Source: Acrocarpospora phusangensis (GTDB taxonomy: Bacteria; Actinomycetota; Actinomycetes; Streptosporangiales; Streptosporangiaceae). From it: 64,000 nt of DNA. Positions 33,874 to 43,578 of this stretch are shown piece after piece (position 1 is the stretch's first letter; each line of letters opens with the position of its first letter). A program made the translations under genes and the position numbers. Below the pieces are notes generated by a model. The model did no database searches, was not told the DNA's origin, and saw nothing but the letters and a program-made list of their open reading frames with translations. Where the stretch lies: positions 1 through 64,000 of the forward strand of contig NZ_BOOA01000049.1 in NCBI RefSeq assembly GCF_016862995.1. Direction: 5' to 3'.

Positions 33874-35633
33874 GATGCTCCTGCCTGGGTCTGCATTGCC
33901 TGGGCGCTGGCCCCGGCGGCGACCGGGCCGGTGACCTGGCCGCCGGTGATCAGGGCGCCGTAGTTCACGATCATGGCGGCCTGCTGCCGGTAGGCGGCGG
34001 TGTCGATCTCGCGGTCTTCGAGGAAGTCGAGCACGGCCTCGGTGAGCCGCTGCGAGATCAGCTTGCTGTACTTGTCGATGTCGAGGACCTGCATGAACGT
34101 GGTCGGCTCGGCTTCGGCGCCCATTTCGCGCACGCTCTGCCGAGCGCCGAACGGATACGCCAGGAACCGCTCGGGGCGCGGCCTGGACGCGGCGTTCCTG
34201 AACTCTGTGGCGAGCAGGCGGACCAGGCGGAACGGGGCGAACAGGACCTCCCCTGCGAGGTTCAGCCTGATCGCCCGCAGCGCCCGCCAGGCGACCTGCG
34301 GAACCGACAGCGCCGGCAGGACGTCGATGACGTGGTACTCACGCTTGCACGGCGGCAGTACGGCGACGACGAACTGGGTGTACATCATGCGGCCCTCGAC
34401 GGCGAGGTAGATGAACGCGGAGATGTCGATCTCACGATCGATGCCCGGAATGACCGGCTCACCGTCCGCCTTGGTGATCGCCGGGCCCTCCGCGCCGACG
34501 GTCACGCGCTGGTAGTACCGCAGCGCGCCCTGCGGATGCCGGATCACCGCCGCGATCGCTTCTTCGTCGAGCGCGTACTTGGGCAGGCCGTTGGAATCGA
34601 TCATGGGATGGCTCTGGTCCAGCCACGGCTGGCGGGGGTGCATGGCCCGCCAGTCGGCGCGCTGGAACGTCCCCCGGGTGGTCAGGTGATCGCTGACGAG
34701 CAGCCGCGAGATGCTCTCGTACGGGTTGACCACGTCGTCCCGCATCTGGGTGAGCCGCTCACGGATGAACCGGTGCAGTTCGACGGGGTCGACGGTGACG
34801 TTGCGGCGGGCGCCGGAGATCGCGCCGGGCGCCGAGCGGCGACGGTCGAGTTCGACCACTATCGACCAGGTCCGGTTGGTCGGCCCGGCTCCGATGAAGG
34901 GATCCTCACCGTCGTAGAGGGTGAGGTTTCCCCACTGCGCGGTGTTGACGTAGTGCTGGCGATCCCGGTGTACCCCGTGCGTCTCCGAGGGCGCATGGTG
35001 GGAGTCTCCGGGCCGGAACGCGCTGGAGAGCAGGACGTACTGGAACACCCAGTAGGCGATGGCGGTGACGAAAGAGCCGATCACGAAAATCGTGCCGAGG
35101 GTGGCCAGGTCCTCGGCGATCGACTGCTCCAGGCTCGGCGCCGGGGACAGCGACGACGGGAACGGGTTCGATCGGAGTCCGCTGGTGACCGTCGCCACCA
35201 GCATGGCCACGAAGGCGGCGGCGACGAGTGTGAGCGCGGTCCAGGCGGCCCAGATGATCACAACGATCCGCAGTGTCCGGTTGCGGCGCACCAGGGGCAG
35301 GGCCAGGATCGCGAGTGGCAGCACGAGGTACAGCGTGCTCAGCGCTCCTGCCGGATTGAGCAGCAGAGCCATGAAGAGCAGCAACGTGATGACCGAGTCA
35401 CGGATGATCGTGAGCCGTCTCGCGCGCAGGCAGTGCGAGAGCACCGGTTGAACGTTGGTCCCGCCGTAGGAGGGGGCGACGGCACGGTGGGGGTCTCCGA
35501 GCAGTTCGTCGATGACACGATCGCGGAACTCCGCGTCTATATAGGCGGCAGCGCAGAGATATCGCGTCGCGTTCGATAGAACCGACCTTCGCGGAGCCAC
35601 ATAATTGTCGGCCGTCGCCTCGACGGACATCAT
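33870..35633 (-). CDS. Large membrane protein with C-terminal Gly-rich motif
   Basis: 587 residues. Four or five membrane helices lie in about residues 75-210 (ITLLLFMALLLNPAG; LVLPLAILALPLV; IIWAAWTALTLVAAAFVAML; LGTIFVIGSFVTAIAYWVF). A ~340-residue cytosolic part follows with no recognised domain. The last 31 residues are NYGALITGGQVTGPVAAG plus an Ala/Gln-rich end, matching the N-terminus of the next gene's product. It is the first gene of a two-gene operon. No effector domain such as TIR or protease was recognised. Confidence 0.65.
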   Translation of the reverse strand: MMSVEATADNYVAPRRSVLSNATRYLCAAAYIDAEFRDRVIDELLGDPHRAVAPSYGGTNVQPVLSHCLRARRLTIIRDSVITLLLFMALLLNPAGALSTLYLVLPLAILALPLVRRNRTLRIVVIIWAAWTALTLVAAAFVAMLVATVTSGLRSNPFPSSLSPAPSLEQSIAEDLATLGTIFVIGSFVTAIAYWVFQYVLLSSAFRPGDSHHAPSETHGVHRDRQHYVNTAQWGNLTLYDGEDPFIGAGPTNRTWSIVVELDRRRSAPGAISGARRNVTVDPVELHRFIRERLTQMRDDVVNPYESISRLLVSDHLTTRGTFQRADWRAMHPRQPWLDQSHPMIDSNGLPKYALDEEAIAAVIRHPQGALRYYQRVTVGAEGPAITKADGEPVIPGIDREIDISAFIYLAVEGRMMYTQFVVAVLPPCKREYHVIDVLPALSVPQVAWRALRAIRLNLAGEVLFAPFRLVRLLATEFRNAASRPRPERFLAYPFGARQSVREMGAEAEPTTFMQVLDIDKYSKLISQRLTEAVLDFLEDREIDTAAYRQQAAMIVNYGALITGGQVTGPVAAGASAQAMQTQAGAS

Positions 35634-35639
35634 GCCTCC

Positions 35640-35959
35640 TGGCGAGAATCAGTGAGGCATATCGTAGAGAAATATGGTGACAGCAACAGCACAAAACGGA
35701 ACTTGGAGTCACCACCTCTTCATGGCCCCAGTCGCCCGAGGCATAGGAAACGGGTTTTCCGCGCCTTCTGCGGCAAGGAGGCCGACCACGTCACCGGCCA
35801 TCACGTCCGGCGACGACTCGCCGTCACCCAGGTGCGTGGAGACTCTCCAGCCGCCTCGCCGAAGAGGACGGAAACGTGGAGAAAAACCGCCGGAAGGCCG
35901 TTACCGGTCGTTCGTGAATGGATTTGCACTCATTACGCCGTACCCACCCATAAATAACG
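35640..35959. other. Intergenic stretch with no supported gene
   Basis: About 320 bp upstream of the membrane-protein gene and downstream of nucS, of lower GC than the coding sequence. A plus-strand reading frame crosses it but lacks a Shine-Dalgarno, has no recognisable domain and runs into nucS. It probably holds the promoter of the two-gene membrane operon. Confidence 0.5.
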
Positions 35960-36622
35960 TCAGAACAGGGTGGGATTTTCCGGTTCGATACCGCGCAAGG
36001 CCGCGTAGTCGAGGGTGACGCAGTCGATGCCGCGGTCGGTGGCCAGGACGCGGGCCTGGGGCTTGATCTCCTGGGCGGCGAAGATGCCCCGGACGGGGGC
36101 CAGGAGGGGGTCCCGGTTGAGGAGTTCGAGGTAGCGCGTGAGCTGTTCGACGCCGTCGATCTCGCCGCGGCGTTTGATCTCGACGGCGACCGTGCCGCCG
36201 TTCTGGTCGCGGCAGAGGATGTCGACCGGGCCGATCGCGGTCATGTACTCGCGCCGGACCAGCGTGTAGCCCGCGCCCAGCGTGCTGATGTGCTCGGCCA
36301 GCAGTTCCTGGAGGTGGGCTTCGACGCCGTCCTTCTGCAGGCCGGGGTCGACGCCGAGCTCATGGCTGGAGTCGTGCAGGATCTCCTCGATGGTGAGGAT
36401 GAGCTTCTCGCCGGTCTTCCCCTGGGTGACCGTCCACTGGCCCTCTTCCTCGCGGACCTTGCACGGCGGGTTCATCCAGTTCAGCGGCTTGAACGCCCGG
36501 TCGTCGCAGTGGATCGACACCGAGCCGTCCGCCTTCATGAGGATCAGCCGGGGCGCCATCGGGAGATGGGCCGTCAGTCTTCCCACGTAATCCACGCTGC
36601 ACCGCGCGATGACCAGCCGCAT
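35960..36622 (-). CDS. nucS: Endonuclease NucS (EndoMS), mismatch-specific
   Basis: 220 residues from ATG 36622 ([10 protein letters not shown]). The C-terminal nuclease core has DILCRD...[19 protein letters not shown], the Asp/Glu/Lys triad of the PD-(D/E)xK fold; the N-terminal domain is the DNA-binding part ([23 protein letters not shown]). The C-terminus ends PTLF, compatible with binding to the sliding clamp. Actinobacteria lack MutS/MutL, and NucS performs mismatch repair in them. It is divergent from the 3-hydroxyacyl-CoA dehydrogenase gene. Confidence 0.92.
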   Translation of the reverse strand: MRLVIARCSVDYVGRLTAHLPMAPRLILMKADGSVSIHCDDRAFKPLNWMNPPCKVREEEGQWTVTQGKTGEKLILTIEEILHDSSHELGVDPGLQKDGVEAHLQELLAEHISTLGAGYTLVRREYMTAIGPVDILCRDQNGGTVAVEIKRRGEIDGVEQLTRYLELLNRDPLLAPVRGIFAAQEIKPQARVLATDRGIDCVTLDYAALRGIEPENPTLF

Positions 36623-36702
36623 GACCCGCAACCCTACCCGCGCGCGTGGCTGTACCAGGACACTCTGGGAGACTACTGAGTGGTAACCCGAGGAGGCGTA
36701 CG

Positions 36703-38181
36703 GTGGAGACGGTCGGAGTCGTCGGGCTGGGGATCATGGGCGCCGGGATCGTCGAGGTGTTCGCCCGGGCGGGGCTGCGCGTGGTGGGCGTGGACGTCGA
36801 CGAGGCCGCCGTGGGCCGGGGGCGCGGGCATCTGGAGCTGTCCACCGGCAGGGCGGTCGACCGGGGCAGGCTCGCGGCCGAGGAGCGCGCGGCCATCCTG
36901 GACCGGATCACGCTGACGCCCGACCGGGGCGCGCTGGCCGACGTCGATCTGGTGGTCGAGGCCGTGCCCGAGGTCATGGAGCTGAAGCGGGCGCTCTTCG
37001 CGGACCTGGACCGGATCTGCAAGCCGTCGGCCGTGCTGGCGACCAACACCTCCTCGCTGTCGGTGACCACGATCGCGGCCGGCACCTCCCGGCCGTCCCA
37101 GGTGGTCGGCATGCACTTCTTCAACCCGGCGCCGGTCATGAAGCTGGTCGAGGTCGTCACGACCGTGCTGACCGCGGACGGCCTCGCCGCGCGGATCGCC
37201 GACCTGGCCGTACGGCTCGGCAAGACGCCGATCACCGTCGGGGACCGGGCCGGGTTCGTGGCCAACCGGCTGCTGCTGGGCTACCTCAACCACGCCTGCC
37301 GGCTGCTGGGCGAGGGCGTCTCGGGCCGCGACGACATCGACGTCGCGATGCGGGAGGGCGCGGGGCTGCCGATGGGGCCGTTCCAGCTGCTCGACCTGAT
37401 CGGCCTAGACACCGCGTACGAGATCTGCGAGGTGCTCTTCCACGAGACCAAGGATCGCCGGCACGCGCCCTCCCCGCTGCTGCGCGAACTCGTCGCCGCC
37501 GGACGGCGCGGCCGCAAGACCGGCGAGGGCTTCTACGCGCGTACGGAGACGCCCACCCTCCTCGACGAAGGCCCGAAGGTGGCCGTGACCTCGGTCGGCA
37601 TCGTAGGCCCGCATCCGGAGCACCTGCTGGAACGGCTGGACGCGGCGGGGTTCAAGGCCACCGCGGGCGACATCCCCGACGACGCCGACGTGGTCCTCGC
37701 CATCTGCCCGCCGCCGGTGGTCGAAGCCGCCGTACGGCTCCCGCATCCCGACCGGGTCGTGGGCCTGCACCTGGCCGGGGACCGGGTGGGCGAGGTGGCC
37801 TCGACCGTGCTGACCGCCCCGGAGGTCGCCGCCGCCGCGCGGGATCTGGTCCGGGTGGTGGGCAGGGTACCCGTGGCCTGCGCCGACCGGGCGGGGTTCG
37901 TGGTGGACGCGCTGCTGTTGCCGTACCTGAACGACGCCGTTCGGATGGTCGAGTCGGGGTACGCGTCGTTCGCGGACGTGGACACGGCGATGAAGCTCGG
38001 CTGCGGTTACCCGCAGGGCCCGTTCAAGATGCTGGAGCGGCTGGGCCTGGAGACCGTACGGGATGGGCTGCGTGCCCTGTACGCCGAGTACCGGGAGCCG
38101 TCGTTCGCGCCCGCGCCGCTGCTGGAGCGCCTGGTCGCGGCCGGGGTGCGCAGCACCGGCGACCTCACCCCGAATCGGTGA
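36703..38181 (+). CDS. 3-hydroxyacyl-CoA dehydrogenase
   Basis: 492 residues from GTG 36703, preceded by GAGGAGG. Domains: NAD-binding Rossmann ([18 protein letters not shown], about 4-21), conserved catalytic segments [11 protein letters not shown] and [17 protein letters not shown], a C-terminal helical domain ([19 protein letters not shown]), and then a second, degenerate repeat with another [19 protein letters not shown]. The duplicated C-domain is typical of actinobacterial enzymes of about 500-600 residues. It oxidises 3-hydroxyacyl-CoA (for example hydroxybutyryl-CoA) and could serve beta-oxidation or butyryl-CoA supply to the mutase. Confidence 0.88.
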   Translation: METVGVVGLGIMGAGIVEVFARAGLRVVGVDVDEAAVGRGRGHLELSTGRAVDRGRLAAEERAAILDRITLTPDRGALADVDLVVEAVPEVMELKRALFADLDRICKPSAVLATNTSSLSVTTIAAGTSRPSQVVGMHFFNPAPVMKLVEVVTTVLTADGLAARIADLAVRLGKTPITVGDRAGFVANRLLLGYLNHACRLLGEGVSGRDDIDVAMREGAGLPMGPFQLLDLIGLDTAYEICEVLFHETKDRRHAPSPLLRELVAAGRRGRKTGEGFYARTETPTLLDEGPKVAVTSVGIVGPHPEHLLERLDAAGFKATAGDIPDDADVVLAICPPPVVEAAVRLPHPDRVVGLHLAGDRVGEVASTVLTAPEVAAAARDLVRVVGRVPVACADRAGFVVDALLLPYLNDAVRMVESGYASFADVDTAMKLGCGYPQGPFKMLERLGLETVRDGLRALYAEYREPSFAPAPLLERLVAAGVRSTGDLTPNR

Positions 38182-38207
38182 AATACCCTCTTTACTGTGG
38201 AGGAACG

Positions 38208-38510
38208 ATGAGCCCGCGCCGGGCGAAACGGCGGGACGAGGGTCCCGGCTTCGGTGAGCGGCCGGCGGCGCGCCTGGGCATCGGCGAGGTCGAGGAGTGG
38301 CCCGACGGTGAGTGGCAGGTGCGGCGGATCGTCGGCGGCGCGGCCGATAAGGTCTACCGGTGCCCGGGGTGCGATCAGGAGATCCGGGTAGGAATGGCGC
38401 ATCTGGTCAGCTGGCCCAACTGGTCCGGCGGCGAGGGCGAGCGGCGGCACTGGCACACGGCCTGCTGGCGCAACCGGATCAAGCGCGGACCCGGCCGCAG
38501 CAGGTACTGA
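38208..38510 (+). CDS. Conserved small protein with possible zinc site
   Basis: 100 residues from ATG 38208, preceded by GGAGGAACG-like spacing. A CPGC-D-Q motif is followed by HLVSW, HWHTACWR, giving Cys and His pairs that could bind zinc. Arg-rich termini suggest nucleic-acid contact. Similar proteins are common in streptosporangial and streptomycete genomes, often labelled ATP/GTP-binding without basis. Function is unknown. It lies 26 bp after the dehydrogenase stop and 11 bp before the hydrolase start, so cotranscription is likely. Confidence 0.7.
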   Translation: MSPRRAKRRDEGPGFGERPAARLGIGEVEEWPDGEWQVRRIVGGAADKVYRCPGCDQEIRVGMAHLVSWPNWSGGEGERRHWHTACWRNRIKRGPGRSRY

Positions 38511-38521
38511 GAGAGGCATTC

Positions 38522-39235
38522 ATGGAGATCCGCGCGTCCACCGTGCTTCCGGCGAAGCGGGAGAACATCGAACTGCAGACCGGCGACGGCCTGACCCTCG
38601 TGGGCGAACTGGCGCTCCCGCAGCGGGACCCGGTCGCCACCCTGGTCTGCCTGCACCCGCTGCCGACCCACGGCGGCATGATGGACAGCCACCTCCTGCG
38701 CAAGGCGTCCTTCCGGCTGCCCGCCCTGGCCGACCTGGCCGTCCTGCGCTTCAACACCCGGGGCACCGCCTCCGAGCGCGGCACCTCGCAGGGCGCGTTC
38801 GGCGACGGCGAGGGCGAACGCTTCGACGTGGCCGCCGCCCTGGAGTACGCCGACTTCCACGACCTGCCGCGCCCGTGGCTGGTGGGCTGGTCGTTCGGCA
38901 CCGAACTCGCGCTCAAGTGGGGCCGCGACCCCCTCGTGGAGGGCGCCATCCTGCTCTCTCCCCCGCTGCGCCGCGCGACCGACGCGGACCTGGACGCCTG
39001 GGCGGAGTTCGGCCGCCCGCTCACCGCGCTCGTCCCCGAGTTCGACGACTACCTGCGACCGGAGGAGGCCGCCAAACGGTTCGCCCGCGTCCCGCAGGCC
39101 GAGGTCGTCGGCGTCGACGGGGCGAAGCACCTGTGGGTCGGCGAGCCGTACGTGCGGATCGTGCTCACCGAGATCGTCCGGCGGATCAACCCGGGGGCTC
39201 TGCCATTGCCCACAGAGGTACCCACAGGGGTATAA
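38522..39235 (+). CDS. Alpha/beta hydrolase (dienelactone-hydrolase-like)
   Basis: 237 residues from ATG 38522. The nucleophile is S124 in LVGWSFGTELAL, with LVCLHPLPTHGG supplying the oxyanion region and VDGAKHLW the catalytic His. RFNTRGTASERGTSQGAFGDGEGE is a conserved stretch of this subgroup. It likely acts on a CoA ester or a small ester. It is in a tight run of plus-strand genes from 36.7 to 40.0 kb, all probably in lipid or acyl metabolism. Confidence 0.78.
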   Translation: MEIRASTVLPAKRENIELQTGDGLTLVGELALPQRDPVATLVCLHPLPTHGGMMDSHLLRKASFRLPALADLAVLRFNTRGTASERGTSQGAFGDGEGERFDVAAALEYADFHDLPRPWLVGWSFGTELALKWGRDPLVEGAILLSPPLRRATDADLDAWAEFGRPLTALVPEFDDYLRPEEAAKRFARVPQAEVVGVDGAKHLWVGEPYVRIVLTEIVRRINPGALPLPTEVPTGV

Positions 39236-39242
39236 AGAGGCT

Positions 39243-40001
39243 GTGCAACAGGCATTCGATCTTTCCGGCCGCAAGGCGTTCGTCACCGGCGCGTCCCGCG
39301 GCATCGGGCGGGCCATCGCGCTCGCGTACGCGGCGGCCGGCGCCGACGTGGCCCTCGTCTCCCGCTCCGCGGACACGCTCGCCGAGGTCGCCAAGGAGGT
39401 CGAGGCCCTGGGCCGCCAGGCCGCCGTCATCCCGTGCGACGTCATGGACCGGGACTCCATTCCGGCCGCCGTACAGCAGGGCATCGACGCGCTCGGCCAC
39501 CTGGACATCGTGGTCAACAACGCGGGCGGCTCCAACTTCATCGTGGAGTTCAAGGATCTGCGGCTGTCCGGCTGGGACAAGCTGATCAGGCTCAACCTCG
39601 ACTCCGCCATGGCGGTCAGCCACGCGGTCGCCGGCCACCTGCTGGAACGCGGCGACGGCACGCTGATCAACGTGGCCTCCGCGGCCGCCAAGGGCGCGCC
39701 CTTCCTCGCGCCGTACTCGGCGGCGAAGGCGGGCGTGGTGGCGCTGACCAAGTCGCTGGCGCTGGAGTGGGCGTCCCGGGGCGTACGGGTGAACTGCCTG
39801 TGCCCGGGGTGGACGGCCACCGACCTCAACCGGGCGCTCTGGGAGAACCCGGGCGACACGACGGTGGCCTCGGTGCCGCTGGGCCGCTGGGCCACGCCGG
39901 AGGAGATCGCCGCTCCCGCGGTGTTCCTGGCCGGCACCGCCGCCAGGTACATCACCGGGCAGGTGCTCTTCGTGGACGGCGGGCTCACCACCGCGCAGTA
40001 G
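39243..40001 (+). CDS. Short-chain dehydrogenase/reductase
   Basis: 252 residues from GTG 39243. The cofactor loop is VTGASRGIG (15-23), the structural NNAG is at 92-95, and the catalytic residues are S146, Y158 and K162 (YSAAK). The terminal region VRVNCLCPGWTATDLN is typical of 3-oxoacyl or gluconate-type SDRs. It starts 7 bp after the hydrolase stop. Substrate is unknown; the neighbours suggest an acyl-CoA or keto-ester. Confidence 0.85.
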   Translation: MQQAFDLSGRKAFVTGASRGIGRAIALAYAAAGADVALVSRSADTLAEVAKEVEALGRQAAVIPCDVMDRDSIPAAVQQGIDALGHLDIVVNNAGGSNFIVEFKDLRLSGWDKLIRLNLDSAMAVSHAVAGHLLERGDGTLINVASAAAKGAPFLAPYSAAKAGVVALTKSLALEWASRGVRVNCLCPGWTATDLNRALWENPGDTTVASVPLGRWATPEEIAAPAVFLAGTAARYITGQVLFVDGGLTTAQ

Positions 40002-40082
40002 CGCGCTGTCCTCCGGATGGAGGACAGCCGCGTCGGTCGGCCGATGGTGCCGCGCGAGCCGCGCGCGGCGGACGCTTGACCC

Positions 40083-40916
40083 ATGACGACAGCGATTCAT
40101 GTCCAGGGGCTGACCAAACGCTACGGTGACGTGCAAGCCGTGGCGGGGATCGACCTGGAGATCAAACAGGGCGAGGTGTTCGCCATCCTCGGCCCCAACG
40201 GCGCGGGGAAGTCGACCACCGTCGAGATCCTGGAGGGATACCGCACCCGCGACGCGGGCGAGGTCCTGGTGCTCGGCACCGATCCGCAGAAGCCGACCCG
40301 GGAGTGGCGGACGAAGCTGGGCATCGTCCTGCAGACCGCCAACGACGCGGCCGAACTCACCGTCCGCGAGATGGTCCGGCACTTCGCCGGCTACTACCCG
40401 AGGTCCCGCGACCCCGACGAGGTCATCGCCAAGGTCGGGCTCACCGAGAAGGCCGACGTCCGGGTCAGGAAACTCTCCGGCGGCCAGCGGCGGCGGGTGG
40501 ACGTGGCGCTCGGCGTGATCGGCAACCCGCAGCTGCTCTTCCTGGACGAGCCGACCACCGGCTTCGACCCGGAGGCGCGCCGGCAGTTCTGGGACCTGAT
40601 CAAGGGCCTGGCCGCCGAGGGCACCACGATCCTGCTCACCACCCACTACCTGGACGAGGCCGAGGCGCTCGCCGGGCGGGTCGCGGTGATCGCGAAAGGC
40701 CGCATCGTGGCCGAGGGCGACCCCGCCACGTTAGGCGGCCGGTCCTCCGCCAAGGCCCGGGTGAGCTGGCTCGGCGGCAGCGAGGAGACCGACACCCCGA
40801 CGCGGCTGGTCCAGGAGCTGGCGGACCGCTTCGACGGCGAGATCCCCGGTCTGGCGGTCTCCCGCCCCACCCTTGAGGACATCTACCTGACCCTGATCGA
40901 GGCCCCCCATGTCTGA
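40083..40916 (+). CDS. ABC transporter ATP-binding protein, DrrA-like
   Basis: 277 residues. Walker A GPNGAGKST (37-45), Q-loop VLQTAND, signature LSGGQRRRVDVALG, Walker B LLFLDEPTT and switch His in LLTTHYLDEAEA. It belongs to the ABC-2 exporter group (drug or lipid resistance). The next gene, a permease, overlaps its end by 8 bp, and a histidine kinase and response regulator follow, so a self-regulated export operon is likely. The exported compound is unknown. Confidence 0.9.
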   Translation: MTTAIHVQGLTKRYGDVQAVAGIDLEIKQGEVFAILGPNGAGKSTTVEILEGYRTRDAGEVLVLGTDPQKPTREWRTKLGIVLQTANDAAELTVREMVRHFAGYYPRSRDPDEVIAKVGLTEKADVRVRKLSGGQRRRVDVALGVIGNPQLLFLDEPTTGFDPEARRQFWDLIKGLAAEGTTILLTTHYLDEAEALAGRVAVIAKGRIVAEGDPATLGGRSSAKARVSWLGGSEETDTPTRLVQELADRFDGEIPGLAVSRPTLEDIYLTLIEAPHV

Positions 40917-41706
40917 CACCCTCGCCCTAGGCGTCTCCCGCGCCGGGCTCGAAACCAAGATGTTCTTCCGCGAGAAGGACGGCGTGATCTTCACGTTCTC
41001 CTTCCCGATCATCCTGCTGGTGCTGTTCGGGTCGATCTTCTCCGACCAGTTCGAGGGCACCGGCATCACCGTCTCGCAGGTCTACACCGCCGGCCTGATC
41101 GGCGCGGGCGTGATGGGGGCCGCCTTCCAGAACATGGGCATCGGCATCGCCATCGACCGGGAGGACGGCACCCTGAAGCGGCTGGCGGGCACGCCCATGC
41201 CGCGCAGCGCGTACTTCATCGGGCGCATGCTCAGCGTGCTGGTCATCTCGCTGCTGGAAGTGGCCATCCTGCTCGCCGTCGGTGTCATCCTGTACGGCCT
41301 GGAGCTGCCCTCCGACTTCTCCCGCTGGGTCACCCTCGTCTGGGTGCTGCTGCTGGGGCTCGCGGGGGCGGCCCTGCTCGGCATCGCGGCCAGCAGCGTG
41401 CCCCGCTCGGCCAAGAGCGCGGCGGCCGTGATCACGATGCCGTTCGTGGTGCTCCAGTTCATCTCCGGCGTCTACATCCCGTTCACCCAGCTGCCGCCGT
41501 GGCTGATCAACATCTCCTCGGTGTTCCCGCTCAAGTGGATGTGCCAGGGCCTGCGTTCGGTCTTCCTCGGCCCGGAGGGCGCTCAGCTGGAGCTGACCGG
41601 TTCGTACGAGCTAGGCAGGGTTGCCCTGGTTCTGGGAGCCTGGGTCATCGGAGGTCTGCTGCTGTGCCTGACAACGTTCAGATGGAAGAGCCGGCGGGAC
41701 GGATGA
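40909..41706 (+). CDS. ABC-2 type permease
   Basis: 265 residues with about six hydrophobic helices (FSFPIILLVLFGSIF, LLGLAGAALLGIAAS, FVVLQFISGVYIPF). KRLAGTPMPRSAYFIGRMLS is the conserved cytoplasmic coupling region of DrrB-type permeases. It pairs with the upstream ATPase. Its stop overlaps the histidine kinase start by 4 bp (ATGA), so translation of all four genes is linked. Confidence 0.88.
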   Translation: MSDTLALGVSRAGLETKMFFREKDGVIFTFSFPIILLVLFGSIFSDQFEGTGITVSQVYTAGLIGAGVMGAAFQNMGIGIAIDREDGTLKRLAGTPMPRSAYFIGRMLSVLVISLLEVAILLAVGVILYGLELPSDFSRWVTLVWVLLLGLAGAALLGIAASSVPRSAKSAAAVITMPFVVLQFISGVYIPFTQLPPWLINISSVFPLKWMCQGLRSVFLGPEGAQLELTGSYELGRVALVLGAWVIGGLLLCLTTFRWKSRRDG

Positions 41707-42884
41707 ACGACAGCGTCGCCTTCCTCGGCCGGCGGCCCGAGCAGGGCGACGCCTGGAGGTCCTTCCGCGGCTGGGAGACCCTGTTCGGGCTGTCCTGGCT
41801 CGTCTCCGTGGTCTTCGTGATCGCCGGCGACACGCACGCCCTGCACATCCGGGCCATCGTGGTGGCGCTGCTGGTGCTGTGCGCGGCCGGGTACCTGCTG
41901 CTCGGCCGCCCGGCGATCAGGGAGGACGACGACGACAGCCACCGGGCGGTCTGGTACTTCGGGCTGATCCTGGTGGCCTTCGTCCCGGCCGCCCTGCTCG
42001 TCCCGGCCGCCTGCTTCTGCCTGTTCGCGCTCGGCCCGCAGGTGTTCATGCTGTTCAGCGGGCGGCGCGCGGTGGCCGCGACCCTGCTCCTCAACCTGGC
42101 CCCCGCGATGCGTTTCCTCACCGAGCCGGGCCTGAGCCTCGACCAGATCCTGTTGTTCGCCGGCTCGACGCTGATCGCGATCACCTTCGCGCTCGTGTTC
42201 GGGCCGTGGATCTCGCGGATCATCCACCAGAGCGCCGACCGGGCCTGCCTGATCGAGGAGCTGGAGGCGAGCCGGGCCGAGGTGGCCAGGCTCTCCGCCG
42301 AGAGCGGCGCGCTGGCCGAACGGGAACGCCTGGCCGGCGAGATCCACGACACCCTCGCCCAGGGCTTCACCAGCATCATCATGCTCATCCAGGCCGCCCA
42401 GGCGCAGCCCGACTCCGCCCGCCACCTGGACCTGGCAATCCAGACGGCGCGGGAGAACCTGGCGGAGGCCCGCGCGCTCGTCGCGGCCCTCGGCCCCGTG
42501 CCCCTGGACGGCTCCACCCTCGACGACGCCCTGCGCCGCCTGTCCGTACGCCTCTGCGAGGAGGGCGGCGTCACCGTCGCCTGCACCATCGACGGCGAAT
42601 CCCGCCCGCTCCCGCCCAGCACGGAGGTGGTCCTGCTGCGCTCCGCCCAGGAGGCCCTCGCCAATGTCCGCCGCCACGCCGCCGCCTCCTCCGTACGCGT
42701 GCGCGTGCGCTACTGCCCCGACGACGTGACCCTGCTCGTGGAGGACGACGGCACCGGCTTCGACCCCGGCAGGGCGTCCGGGTACGGCCTGCGCGGCATG
42801 CGCGCCCGGATCGAACAGCAAGGCGGAACCCTCACCGTGACCAGCTCCCCCGGCCTCGGCACCTCGCTCCAGGTGACCATATGA
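41703..42884 (+). CDS. Sensor histidine kinase (HisKA_3, NarL/DesK class)
   Basis: 393 residues from ATG 41703. The N-terminal half has about six membrane helices. The dimerisation segment is ERERLAGEIHDTLAQGFTSI, in which the His is phosphorylated. The ATP-binding part has QEALANVRRHAAASSV (N-box) and DDGTGFDPGRASGYGLRGM (G-boxes). It is encoded with an ABC exporter and NarL-type regulator, so it most likely senses a membrane state or the exported molecule. The 5' end overlaps the permease and its stop overlaps the regulator start. Confidence 0.9.
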   Translation: MNDSVAFLGRRPEQGDAWRSFRGWETLFGLSWLVSVVFVIAGDTHALHIRAIVVALLVLCAAGYLLLGRPAIREDDDDSHRAVWYFGLILVAFVPAALLVPAACFCLFALGPQVFMLFSGRRAVAATLLLNLAPAMRFLTEPGLSLDQILLFAGSTLIAITFALVFGPWISRIIHQSADRACLIEELEASRAEVARLSAESGALAERERLAGEIHDTLAQGFTSIIMLIQAAQAQPDSARHLDLAIQTARENLAEARALVAALGPVPLDGSTLDDALRRLSVRLCEEGGVTVACTIDGESRPLPPSTEVVLLRSAQEALANVRRHAAASSVRVRVRYCPDDVTLLVEDDGTGFDPGRASGYGLRGMRARIEQQGGTLTVTSSPGLGTSLQVTI

Positions 42885-43498
42885 TCCGCGTGATGATCGT
42901 GGACGACCATCCGGTGGTCCGGGAGGGCCTGCGCGGCATGCTCGACGCGGATCCCGGCATCACGGTGGCCGGCGAGGCGGGCTCCGGCGACGAGGCGGTC
43001 ATCAGGGACCGCGACCTCAAGCCCGACGTCACGCTGATGGACCTGCGCATGCCCGGCGGGGACGGCGTCAGCGCGATCACCCGCATCCTGGCCGGCCGGC
43101 CGGAGGCGCGCATCATCGTGCTCACCACGTACGAGAGCGACCAGGACATCGTGCGCGCGGTCGAGGCCGGCGCCGCCGGGTACCTGCTCAAGGACACCTC
43201 CCGCGCGGACCTGCTCGGGGCCGTCGCCGCCGCCGCCCGCGGCGAGACCGTGCTCTCCCCCTCGGTCGCCACCAGACTGGTCACCCGCCTGCGCGCGCCG
43301 GTCGCCGAATCGCTCTCCCCGCGGGAAACCCAGGTGCTCTCGCTGGTGGCCCGCGGCTTGACCAACGCCGAAATCGGCCGTGAACTGTTCATCAGCGAAA
43401 CGACCGTCAAGACCCACCTGCTGCGCGTGTTCGGCAAACTCGGCGTCTCCGACCGCACCGCCGCCGTAACCACGGCACTCCAGCGCGGCCTCCTCTGA
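42881..43498 (+). CDS. NarL/FixJ-type response regulator
   Basis: 205 residues from ATG 42881. Phospho-acceptor D54 (VTLMDLRMPGG), acidic pocket DDH at 9-11, and K of LLKDTSRAD. The C-terminal LuxR-type HTH is SLVARGLTNAEIGRELFISE and TTVKTHLLRVFGKLGV. It probably activates the upstream export operon. The 80 bp that follow are AT-rich and hold the probable promoter of the radical SAM gene. Confidence 0.92.
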   Translation: MIRVMIVDDHPVVREGLRGMLDADPGITVAGEAGSGDEAVIRDRDLKPDVTLMDLRMPGGDGVSAITRILAGRPEARIIVLTTYESDQDIVRAVEAGAAGYLLKDTSRADLLGAVAAAARGETVLSPSVATRLVTRLRAPVAESLSPRETQVLSLVARGLTNAEIGRELFISETTVKTHLLRVFGKLGVSDRTAAVTTALQRGLL

Positions 43499-43578
43499 AG
43501 CAATTTCTATATATGTCGCCCATCGCGGGTTAATATGCCGTTGTCAGCGAAAGTCTGACCGGTCGGGAGCGTCCCAAC

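Noticed and set aside
35674..36018. Possible 114-codon plus-strand gene in the gap near nucS
   Set aside because: No Shine-Dalgarno, no domain, low-complexity composition and overlap with the conserved end of nucS.
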